Assembly: GCA_003996215.1 (NCBI GenBank) | Contig: QJPP01001610.1 | Location: 399,398-463,397 of the forward strand | Direction: 5' to 3' | Length of the DNA stretch: 64,000 bases | Origin: Jaltomata sinuosa | Lineage: Eukaryota; Streptophyta; Magnoliopsida; Solanales; Solanaceae | Shown here: positions 47,423 to 57,860 of the stretch, one piece after another | How the letters are laid out: each line of letters begins with the position of its first letter | Numbering within the stretch: the stretch's first letter is position 1 | Position numbers and translations under genes: made by a program | The notes under the pieces: model-generated | The model's database searches: none | What the model was told of the DNA's origin: nothing | The model's input: only the letters and a program-made list of their open reading frames with translations

Positions 47423-47424
47423 TT

Positions 47425-49818
47425 TGTCATGACCAAATTACCGAGTTGATCGGGCACCTACTCTAAGCACCTAGATAGGAGAACCTTTACCACCGCATTA
47501 AAATAGGCCTACGGAAATAAATAAGAAACATTCAAATTGCCTTTAATATTTAAAAACTGTTATAAAAACTTTGAGTATAGTAGAAACTTTTACAAGTACA
47601 ACAAAATATGACACGAACCCTCCCTAGGAACTAGTCTAAACAGGTACAAGAGCTCTAAAAAAAATAAGTAAAAGCAATACACAGCTCCCACTATAGAAAA
47701 GAGGTGCAGAAGCTGCTGGAGACTTCTATCTGCATCACCTGAGAAACAATTACTGATCCTGCAACCAAACTATACCTAAAAAGGTATAGCAAGAGTAGTA
47801 TCAGTATAAAGAACACATATTGGTAGGCATTATCGGTCGATCTGAATCTACCACATAATATTATGTAAATAATCAAAACAAACATGCAACTTGAATTTAT
47901 ACAATCCTAGTCCTTCATCAAAAACCCTTACTACCCAGGTATGGCATTCCTGAACTTACACACTTTGTCCCAAAGCCTCTCCACCTTCTTCCGCTACCAA
48001 CTCCACCATTAGGAGTCACTTGCCCTTCTATTCTAATCATAGCTTGACCCCCCTATTTGTCAATGCTTTCCAAGCCTACCCATCTTACCAATACTAGACT
48101 TACCTCTAGGGTCCCAATCCTGAAATCGCAATTGCTAGCTATCACTGTTAGTCGGTCCATCTCTCTCCCTGAGGTCCTATGCCAATAACCATGGCCCTTG
48201 ATCCTTAGCCAATAAAATAGTGAACTTGCAAATTTCTATTACCATCTTGACTTACCCTCCATATACTCATATCTCATCCCACAATGTACTAAATCCCATA
48301 ATCTCATGGAATGTAATTCCGACAACTATAACTATCCTTCTACGATTCCAACACACCTTTCCATTGCTCGAACCACCCAAGGATCTCTAAGAAATGTTCT
48401 ATCGTGTTTAACATGTAATTCCGGTCTACATAAGAACTAACCCAGAATTTAAACACAACCACTCGGCAACTCATAGACTAATATGCAGTAATTATATCAC
48501 ACGAAATAAACCCAGTCCACTAATGGAATTAACACACAGAAGAAATTCAAACATATACCAGGCGTGGTACCCGAGCCAACCATAATAGAACATGTACTAG
48601 GCGTGGTACCCAAACCAATCGATAGATATCCCATAACAGAGGTAGTACCCGAGTCAACTGATGTATTATACCAGGTGTGGTACCCAAGTCAACCAAATGT
48701 CACAGACATTACAACAATCACAACCACAATGAAAAAACCCACACTTGTAAAACCAACAAGTAATCAAGACAAGTCATTACATAAGATTGATAATCGGATA
48801 TCATTAACATTCATTACCTTATTCCCTAAAACACGCAATGTATAGGCAATACTAATGTAATAGTTAACATGCCCACATAACATAAATGGGAAACAATTCA
48901 ACCATCACCTACTACAACTGACTTAGTTCATTATCCTGACTTGAAGGCCTACCCGAAGTAATTCTGGCCTAATCATTTAAGCAGATAATACAAAAATTCC
49001 AATGCTGGATTTATTTAGAGCATATGACCGTTCCCAGGAAATACCTTCTTAATGCTACAATTTCAGTACCTTTCTAACGCTATGAATTTAGTAGCTTCCT
49101 TGTTTATCCCATTCCATAGATTTAACAAAACTCGGGAATCCACTACAACCTAGGGATCCCATTACCCATGAACATTACCGATTTCACGAACCCACTTCAA
49201 AATACGATTACCCAAAGGTTCACAATTATAAAATAATCATCCACCGTCAGTCATAGGGTCAACATTACCTACCACAGTAATTTCCCACCCTAATTAACAG
49301 TAATCAATACATTTAAGTCATCCAGACTCCGTGCTCGAAGGCCTAGACATAAATTCTCCCGTCATTCTACAACATATAATGTATTAGAAAAAGGGTCTAA
49401 TCTACTCAATTAAGCCTAGCCTACCTGGATGCCAAGCAGCTGCTACAGAAGTGTGAACACACACTTTTGGCTCCTTGGAGGAAAATCATAATGGTAAGTC
49501 AACCTGAAATCCATGAATTTTACTCCATTCGAGCGAAAATTCTTCCTCTCCATTGATCCTAAGATTTGGAGCAGCCTAGGAGGGTTTTTGGAACAACCGT
49601 TGTCCTTTTTGTAACTGAAGAGGAGATGTCCAATATAAAATCCGCATTCTCTAGCTATTGTTTCCGTCAGCTTGCTATAGCAGGACGATGTCAGCTGACC
49701 AAATTTCAATTTCAAAATTATTCATTGAGTAATCCAAAATTAATTTATTAGCGTATTTCTATAATTCTAGAGATACACAACGAAGTGCCTTTTAATAACG
49801 ACTGAGCAGGTCATTACA
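47425..49818 (-). repeat. 5' LTR of E7 (2394 bp)
   Basis: Starts TGTAATGACCTG at 49818 and ends TGACA at 47425 on the minus strand. TATA-like ATTTTATATT at 49632-49641, with CTATAGCAGG just upstream (49665-49700). It carries the GGTACC-type motif array at 48556-48700. The stretch 49315-49335 preserves the empty insertion site of E8. Confidence 0.85.
48556..48700 (-). repeat. Tandem GGTACC-type motif array in E7 5' LTR
   Basis: Four copies of TACCAGGCGTGGTACCCGAG-like units separated by short variable spacers, in the same order as in the 3' LTR of E7. Confidence 0.75.
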
Positions 49819-49932
49819 AAAATTGTCTTTCTGCCAAATTTTTTATTTTAATTTGAACATCACAAAGTTTTATTATCTTATCATTGTTTGAAGTATTACT
49901 TAGATAATAATTATTGGGATTTTTTTAATTCC
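49819..49932 (-). other. Continuation of the interrupted intron
   Basis: AT-rich sequence directly flanking E7 on the right. With 28987-29008 it would form the intron of the gene tail before insertion. No exon is seen. Confidence 0.4.
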
Positions 49933-50654
49933 CACTACAATAAGATGCTAAATTCTTGAATTAATTCACTTACAAACACACACACGAACACATGAAAAAA
50001 ATAATTTCAACTTAAATACCCCCAAACAGTACCAATCAAAAGAAAAATACCTAGACTAGAGCACATGTATGAAAGATAGATCCAAAATTAAAATGGAATA
50101 TCGGAATAAGATAATCAAGAAAACAAAAAAATAGAGAATAGCAACATTGAAGAAAAAAACTAAACGAATTAAAATATAGAAATTTATGAATAAACGAAGA
50201 ACTACAACAATGAACAAATCCAAATCAGAAGAAAGAATTGGCTAGATTCAACAGATGACAAACGAATAGAGAGAAAAATAGGGAGAGATAGAGATGAGTT
50301 GGCTTTTCTGCAAAGATTTGATTGGTGTGGCGATAAGATGAGCTAAAAAAAAGAAATGAAGCTTCTCATGTCAACCAATTGAGAGATGCTGGAAGTGAAG
50401 GAATAAGGGTGTTTGAAATTATTTTGGTGAAAGCATAAGCAGGGAAACATTGAAAAAATTAGAGGGAAGATTAATTCATTACAGCTTGTAAGGTTCAAAA
50501 ATTGGTGGCTATTCTAATTAATTGTCGTGAAAAAATTATTTTTTTTTTGGCTAATATTTATCAGCCGGTAACAATTAAGTTCAGGAAACAATTTAGTGGC
50601 AATAAACTTATTGCCCCCAAATAATAGTCGGGAAAGAACATTTTTGTTGTAGTG
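49933..50654 (+). mobile_element. Small CACTA-like non-autonomous element
   Basis: Begins CACTACAATAAGATGC and ends with the inverted complement TTTTTGTTGTAGTG, sharing CACTACAA(T/C) termini typical of plant CACTA transposons. About 720 bp, no coding. No clean 3-bp target duplicate is visible (TCC left, TAT right), so the limits or the assignment may be wrong. Confidence 0.4.
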
Positions 50655-50662
50655 TATGATCA

Positions 50663-51175
50663 TGTTTTAGTTTCACTTAAAAGAAGAAGGAGAAGAAGAA
50701 GGATCTTAAATGGTGATGGGCTTTTGAAAGTGGATATCGACAAGAGCTTGAACAATTATACATTGATTCTGTTTTTCTTTTCAAATAAATTTTTGTTTCA
50801 TGCGATTATATCCATGATTACCCTTTATTTTCACTATTATGTTTATGTTTTTATTTAACTTGAAAAAAAGAAGAAAAAAGCTCTTAAATGGTGATATGCT
50901 TGTGGAAGTGGATATCAAAAAGAGCTTGAACAATTATTCATTGATTTCGTCTTTCTTTTTATATAAATTCATATTTTTTTATTTCATGCGCTACCCAAGA
51001 TTACCCTTCATTTTCACTATTATGTTCATATTTTTGTTTCAGTTGGAAAAGAGAAGAAGGATCTTAAAGGGTGATAAGCTTGTGGAAGTGGATATCAACA
51101 AGAGCTTGGATAATTATGTATTGATTGTGTCTTTGTTTACATTTTTTAAGTTCAATTTTTATATGAATTTCTAAT
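50663..51175 (+). repeat. Three tandem exon-like units of about 179 bp
   Basis: Three copies with period 178 and 180 bp. Each encodes on the plus strand a segment such as RRILNGDGLLKVDIDKSLNN, KKLLNGDMLVEVDIKKSLNN and RRILKGDKLVEVDINKSLDN, with T-rich sequence between. The third is preceded by TTTTTGTTTCAG, a good acceptor. All three copies stay open over the conserved core. I do not recognise the protein. Confidence 0.6.
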
Positions 51176-51427
51176 TTTTGTTAGCATATAATTTCTTTTG
51201 ATTCAAATCAGTAACTTAGTTATAGTTGGATGTCTGGTAATTAATAACCAAGTATCAAAATTTATAATTAATTACATTAAAGAAATAAATTAATAATTGA
51301 AATATATCCTTTATTTGGTTTTTGTTATGTTTAAGTTTTTAGAAGTACCAAATAATATGCATGATGTGAAAATTGAGAAATATAAAGATATTATAAGGTA
51401 AAGATATTATTTTGTGTGTATATACAT
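51176..51427. other. AT-rich sequence, nothing recognised
   Basis: Low-complexity A and T-rich stretch between the exon-like repeats and a Helitron-like end. No genes or repeats identified. Confidence 0.5.
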
Positions 51428-51460
51428 ACTAGTTATGGATAGCCCGTGCAGTACATGGGC
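51428..51460 (-). mobile_element. Helitron-like 3' end
   Basis: On the minus strand a hairpin (GCCCATGTACTGCACGGGC, 51442-51460, seven of nine arm positions pairing) is followed after nine bases by CTAGT at 51429-51433. A short hairpin 10 to 12 bases before a CTRR end, with T following, is the usual 3' end of Helitrons. The 5' end was not located. Confidence 0.4.
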
Positions 51461-51730
51461 CCAATAACATTAATTTTATATCTATAATTTATTTAAATTA
51501 TAATTATAATTTACACATAATTATATAATATAATGATATTTTATCAACAATAGCAAAATAATAGAAAAAGTAATTAAAATTGTGTTTGGTTATACTTTTA
51601 ATAAGAAAAAAGAATAATATTTATATTTGAATGTAATAGAATTTTAAAAATAAGATAAAGAATTAAATTATAAATTATTACTACTAAAATATGCAGTGGG
51701 CCCATGATAATATGACGTTTTATTGTTACT

Positions 51731-51757
51731 ACTAGTGAACTTGGTCGCTCTTCGCGC
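51731..51757 (-). mobile_element. Second Helitron-like 3' end
   Basis: On the minus strand CGCGAAGAGCG (short hairpin) then nine or ten bases and CTAGT (51732-51736). Shorter stem than the end at 51428, so weaker. Confidence 0.3.
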
Positions 51758-52889
51758 AGTCATATAAAATACCTCATTAAAATTTATAAAATATTCTTAA
51801 AAAAATATTGGATGCTAAATATTCTAAAAAAAAAGAGTTTCATTAGGTATTTATTTTAGATCCTTTATATAAAAGTTAAGTTTTTATGGTTTATCCAAAG
51901 ATAAAATTATATATCGTGTTTACATCAAATAGATCAATGCAAAACATATTCAAATTATGAAAATTAACATATTCAATAAATACATAAATATTAAAAAGTG
52001 AAACGGTAAAAAATTAAATAATAAGGTAGAATATGATTTCCATATTCAATAAATACACAAACATTGAAAAGTGAAACTGAAGTATTACATCTATCATATT
52101 AATCTAAGCTAAATAGATAATATGTGTAGACCATAATATGAGAACTTACTTGTTGTTCGCGTAGCGGAAGCGAAAGCGTAGGATGAACCACAGTTGGAAT
52201 TACCGATCGGCGGTGGTTGTCACAGTGTATCGGAGCAACCCCTATACCGCAACTTAAACCCTAATTGAATGGGAGAAAATAAAGCGTAGGATCTGATTGT
52301 AGTATTTTCTATAACTCTAATAAAATACCATATGTGTTTATACAAAGAAATTAATTAGAGTTTACTAATTACCCTAATGGGCCTTAAAGGACCCCTTATG
52401 GGTGGGCCCGAAATTTTTACATCTCCCACTCACATATAAGGGGAGTGCTTTTCTACTCTGAGAAATAAATTCTTTTTTATCTCCATAATCATTAATATAG
52501 GGAAGTAGATCATGTGACCAACATATTATGAGAGCTTAGTGCTATACATCTGTTAGGAGTATATAGCCTCTTGTTGAGGACAAACCTGCAAGTAAATCAT
52601 AAAGTATACAGTACCCCAGATCATATGAATCACATTTGATATAATCTCAAAATTTCATATATCATTATTTCATGTATTCACAATTATAACTCATAAGTCA
52701 TAACCACAAATCAATGAAATTCCATTAATGATCTTCCTCTTATCACGATTCACTTAACATTTGTCTAACTTCTTTTCTAGATGTGCTCCATCAGACCAAA
52801 TCTGTGTGCATAGTCTTTTGGAAGTACACTAAGATAGCTACATCAAACTAAGTCTCAAGTATCTGATTAGAGTTACTAAGGGCACAAAT
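51758..52889. other. Unassigned AT-rich region with a retroelement- or leader-like part
   Basis: The first 370 bp are AT-rich with a repeated phrase (CATATTCAATAAATACA at about 51967 and 52042). The part around 52140-52440, on the minus strand, has AGGGTTTAAG, a GC-richer leader-like stretch and GTAAGTTC, a good splice donor (about 52140-52147), and AGGCCCATTAGGG upstream. It could be a gene leader exon or a Copia LTR fragment. No reading frame supports either. Confidence 0.35.
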
Positions 52890-55800
52890 TGTAATGACCC
52901 TCTAGGTCATTTCTCTATTTCCTTGCGTTTTCTATGTTTCAAGTTTTCTCACAATGCTACAGGTCATTTATGACTTGTCAGGACTGACGGTTCGGTTCCT
53001 GGGCCGTTCATTAGGTCGTTATGACCACCCTATTTTAGAATTCTAACTTGGGAAATCCTTGACTTCGGTCAACTTTCTTGGTAAATGCACTTAGAATTGA
53101 ATTTCGATAGTTCCGTTAGCTCTGGAGCATGGACTTTAGTCTAGTTGTATCCTTGATTGCGATCTGGGAGCTTTTCAGCTTAGAACTTTCTCTCGCTCTG
53201 TGTTTTCAGGCTAGTTGGCCTTGAAGGGTTGACTTTGGTCAACATTCATAGAAGATGGCCTCAGATGAAAATTCCTCCAGTGATGTTAGCTCCGGAATGT
53301 CGACTTGGGGCTAGAGGAACCTTTGGTTTGGGTCCAGAGACTTCTGGACATGATTTTGGGCCTAGGTTCCATTTTGGAAAAGTTGGCCTAAAGGTTGATT
53401 TTGGGCCCTACTTTTCACTAAATCAACCTCCGACAAGATTTTTTCCGATTCCGTTGAGTTCAGAATGCCATTTCTAGTTGACTAGCATAGTTCATTTGTG
53501 TCTGTGGAACCCCGAATGAATCCCAAATTTCCATATGAGCATTTGAGTGTAGCTGAATTTTGCTGTTGCTAATGGGTACACATTTGCAGACTTTTCACCA
53601 CATTTGCGATGGCCGCATTTGCAGAATTTCTCTGCTTTTGCGTTAAGGGTCCACTTTTATGGTAATAGTCCATTTTTGCAGACACTGCATTTGCAATGAA
53701 ACCTTTGCATTTACATATGCATGAGTGAATATTGACCTCCACATTTGCGATGGATTTGTCTATTTTGGAACATCCGCAATTGCGATAAAATCTCTGCTTT
53801 TGCGGTAACTGATGGCATTGTTATAAAATCTTTTCCCTTCTTCTTCCTTTCATTTCCAAATTTCCCTAAGACGTTTCCTCCATTAAATTAAGACCCAAAA
53901 CCTCCATTTTCACTCATTGATCATTCCAACAGCTTGGAGGTTCATAATTTCCAGTTCTTGATCGTTCATTGACTCCAATTTGGTAAGTTTCCTTGTTTAA
54001 TTCCTTTAATTCTCATTTTAATTCCTTATTGATTCTTGAGTTTCATAGGCTGTTTTGGAGCCCTTCTGATGGTCCAATTCGGTTCAAATTTTTGACATGC
54101 ACCCCCGATAATGTTGGAAATCTTGTGGTGATTTTTTTTTTATTTTTGGGTTGCAGGGCCCACGAGCCTTCTTGTGACCCCAATTCCAACTCGGCTAAAT
54201 TATTAGCAATTTGGGTACCATTAGCTTCACGTATTAACCCGTAGAATATTATTTTAATATTATGGCTTCTTGCGGATGCTTCTTGTGGGAGATAGGCTTC
54301 GGTCTTGTGAATTGTGCGTGCGTGCTCGGCTTTCCAGTAGAATATGGTTTACCTTTTCTAAACATTGCTCGTATGAGGTATGAGTATAATAATTTTCTAA
54401 TGGTTGGTAGGATCTTGTGGTTTGGATACAGTTCTAGTAGGCATATTGATCCTTATAGGTGATTTAGGGGCCTTAGTGTATATTTTGGCTAGCAAATCCT
54501 TAGTATATGATACCATCATGGTTAGCTTGGACCACATTAGGTGGGGCTTCTACATATGGATTATAGCTTGGAGCCTGGAGGAAGCCATGGAGAAATAAAT
54601 ACACAAGGCCATGGGCGATCAAGATGCCATTTGGGCAATCAAGAAGGGCCCTTGTGGGTTATTTTCAAAATAGTCACTTTTGGGCTATTTTTGTAATAGA
54701 CTATTTGTGTAAAGGAAATAACTATAAATAGTTGCCTTAGCCATTTTCATACTTAGATTATTTATGATTGAATTGTCTTGAATAGACTTGATATTTAGTT
54801 ACTCTAGCTTAGGGTAGTGATTGGGATCAATTTCAATTGTTAGCTTAGATCGAGTGATTAGGGTGGATTCCCGAATTGTTTGTGTTATCTTCTTCGCTTG
54901 ATTGATCATCGAGTTATCAACTTGAGAAATCAATTTGGTTTCTCGTGCATTTGATTGAGTTCTCTTCTTCCTTGGTTGATTGTGTATTCAATTAACCTTT
55001 GTTTCTTCTATTCTCATCCTTTTTTTCTAATCTATACCTCTATATTTAATTTGTGTTGTTTCGTTTTGTTTTTCCGATGTCGATTTTGATCATCTGGATT
55101 GAGATCGTTATCACTATAGGTTGTAGACTTTCCAAAAGACTTGGCATAGGCGGTGTAGCATCCTTGGGTTTAGGATTAGGTGCCTTAGCTTAGTTTAAGC
55201 TACTTGTGGTCGAGATTGCTAGATTTAGGAAGCCTTAGCCTAGATTTAGATAAGGGTTTATGATAGAGTAGGCATTATCATTATTTTATTTTATTATTAT
55301 TCTTGCTTGTTTGGTGTTCTATTAGTAATATACTTATGGGTTCAAGGCCGTGGAGGCTGGATTGGTGGGAGCTCAGGTCAGTATGGTTGTGTTTTGCTTA
55401 AGTTTCTCTTTATTGTATGATTTCTGCATAGTTTTAGTTAGTCGATTACCTTAGGTGGGTCCCTTGGGGGTGGTAGTTAGTGTAGTGTTTCCCTTTCTAT
55501 ATTGGTACAAGAATAGTGGCTTTAGTGCTCATTGGGGTATAGTTCATGGTAGAGTAGTCTCTTACTTAGCTTCCTGGTTGTTCTTATCGTATTATTTTCC
55601 TATGTTGGCTATGGTATGAATATTTTTGGGCCTGAGGCTATGGTGTTGAGCTGGCGGGAGTCCAGGTTAGTACATTCTTGTTATAAAGGGTGAAATGCCC
55701 TATCTTGGTATAACTGCATGCATTTACATGTATTTATACATACATTTGGGCTGATTATTTTTTATCCCTTTCCGCATATGACTGGGTCATGGTATGAATT

Positions 55801-56816
55801 GACGGGGATTGAATGGTACGGATTGACGGGATATATGCGGGATATTACATTATGGTGTTCATTTCTATTGGTAAGCTCCGGTGGCCCATGAGAATACTCT
55901 GGTTTTTTTTATTATACGTGGATTATGTGGTATTGATAAGCTCTAGAGGCCTATAATATCATTACAAGTATTATGGTACGGTATTGGTTAGTAAGCTCCG
56001 GTGGCCCATGAGGTGACTTAGGGTTTCATTCATTAATGCATTAGCCATATTTCATTTCATTTATTTCACACTGTATATCATGGTATTCCTTGAACATCTA
56101 AACTATCAAAATCTGTGTATAGTTGGCTTGCTTTATTTGGGTGCACTTTCTAGACTCGGGGAAGCCTGATTTGGTTGTTGTTGGACTATTACTCTATGTC
56201 TTTCGTATGTTGAGGTATTTCTCCTTTTTATCTAGGTTTTGACCATTATATTTTCTGCTGACTCATCTTTCTTACCCTTGGGTTATATTCGAATTTTGTT
56301 ATGTTTATATCTTATTTGAGCTTAGTCGGTTGATGATGCCTATTAGGTACCGCGTGTTTTAGTACTCATACTACACTTCTGCATCTTTATGTTGATGCAG
56401 ATCCTAGTATGAGTTATCACCGTTGATCTTGTCCTTGTGCAAGGTTATGGACTTGAGACATTGGGTGAGCTCTTAGCATTTAGAGTTGATCCATCTCCCT
56501 CTACCTTCGTACTAGTCTTCTGCGGTACTTTCACAGATTGTCCATATTTTTTTTGTATCTATCTAGAACATCTAAGTTATAATAGCACTTGTACCAACTG
56601 ACACTAGGTATCAGGGGTTTCTTTTGTATTTTTATTCTCTTCTCTCGCTTTTACTTTTGTTGGTTTACCTTATCTTCCATTATTTATTGATATTTCTTCC
56701 GCTTTTGGGTTCTTGCTTGTGTTAGCCCGTTGTTTGCAGTTCCGATCTAAGGTTTTGTTTACCTACTAGTGGGTTATAATAGGTTCTATCACGACTTGTG
56801 TTTTCAGGTCATGACA
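52890..56816 (+). repeat. 5' LTR of E9
   Basis: Starts TGTAATGACCCTCTAGG and ends TCATGACA. TATAAAAT at 53822-53829 is the probable TATA box, immediately downstream of a block with CATTTGCGATGG, GCATTTGCAG and CTTTTGCGG phrases (53575-53815). Without the insertion at 54459-55114 and its duplicate it would be about 3.27 kb, near the size of the E8 LTRs. Confidence 0.8.
54459..55114 (+). mobile_element. 656-bp insertion in E9 LTR, probable solo LTR
   Basis: Begins GTGATTTAGG and ends GTTATCAC (inverted GTGAT / ATCAC termini), flanked by the perfect 5-bp direct repeats TATAG at 54454-54458 and 55115-55119. It contains CTATAAATAG (about 54721-54731), a TATA-box-like site, and a T/C-rich leader after it. 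Size, ends and duplicate fit a solo LTR or TRIM; no coding. Confidence 0.6.
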
Positions 56817-56818
56817 GA

Positions 56819-56833
56819 TTGGTATGAGAGCCA
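56819..56833 (+). other. Primer-binding site of E9 (tRNA-Met type)
   Basis: TTGGTATGAGAGCC two bases after the LTR end, one base from the usual TTGGTATCAGAGCC. Confidence 0.8.
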
Positions 56834-56999
56834 GGTTCACCGGTATCATTGGTACAAGGGCAGGTGTCTAGTAGAGTCTCATGGATCGGTATGATAACAT
56901 CTGTATCCTATCTGCGGGAGGCTATTGGGCATCCTTAGGAAAGTTCCATCTTGTTGATTCCTTATCGTGCGTTCTTTTTTCCATTAAAAGTCTAAACTT

Positions 57000-57860
57000 C
57001 AATTGTTCTTTTCCTTCTAAGATAGTTATGACGAGGTCGATAGCGGGCTTGGGCGAGGCTCATAAGCTTGCTGCTGGAATACGGTTACCAGAGTTACGGG
57101 TTGAGGGTGTTCAATTTTAGTCGGAGGTCATAGGGTCAGCTCGGCCTCCAACAGGATTTGTAGCTTCACTGGTCCTTCAGGGTATTCTAGCAAGGATTGT
57201 TAGCCTATTGGAGAGTACATATGTCACGGGCTGGGACTCTACCTAGTGCACCTGGTGGTTTGCAGACTAGAGATGAGACACAAACTTCATCCTAGACAGC
57301 GGCATATAATGGTCAGGGACTAGGAGCATAGTCAGCCGATGTGGCTCCCCATTTGGAGATGTTGCGGATAAAATTAGTTGCTCAGCCTATTGGAGGTAGG
57401 TTAATTATGTCGATTGAGGAGCAGAGATGCTGGGTAGGTTCATCAGGTTAGGTCCTTCGAGGTTTTCTGGTGGCCCTAGGAAGGATGCTTATGAGTTCTT
57501 GATCAGTTATCGGGAGAGGTTGCATAACCTTAGGTTGTTTGGGGCATAGCGGGCACAATAATCAGGGTTCAGGTCAAACTTCTCGAGTGTTGCATTCTGC
57601 GTATCCGGGCCATGGTGGCCAATCAGGTTTATCCATATTTTCTTATCGGGGCAGTTCAGGTAAGGGTTGTTATGCTTGTGGTGAGCATGGACACTTTGCT
57701 ATGACTTGTCTGAGATTCAGAAAGTTTCACCCCCTTCGAGTTCCAGCATCACCAGCCAGAGGTGATGCACATGATGGTAGGGATGGTTCCCAGGTTGTTA
57801 GTGGTGGTTCCCAGCCATATCGGTCCAGTAGTCATGGCAGATGGAGTCACACGGATGATT
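57000..57860 (+). pseudogene. E9 gag with internal deletion
   Basis: At about 57457-57545 the frame reads FSGGPRKDAYEFLISYRERL and HNLRLFG, the start of the capsid motif, then jumps directly to the low-complexity linker and the zinc knuckle. The knuckle at about 57668-57712 is intact: CYACGEHGHFAMTC. About 400 bp of gag expected between them are missing, and a stop lies at the join (GCATAG). The frame at 57539-58024 continues through the knuckle into the protease start. Confidence 0.65.

Larger units (their letters stand above)
29009..49818 (-). mobile_element. E7: non-autonomous LTR element, interrupted by E8
   Basis: Two homologous LTRs (29009-31318 joined to 43325-43842, and 47425-49818) surround a 3.6-kb internal region. 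The upper LTR carries a tRNA-Met type primer-binding site, so the element reads on the minus strand. The internal region has no gag or pol, only an antisense frame. The lower LTR is split by E8. Flanking bases (GAAAC at 29004-29008, AAAAT at 49819-49823) are not a clean duplicate. The element sits in an intron of the gene whose tail is at 28117-28986. Confidence 0.75.

Noticed and set aside
52151..52889. Endogenous pararetrovirus fragment
   Set aside because: No coat protein, movement protein or RT motif could be read in this stretch; leader- or LTR-like features are all that is visible.
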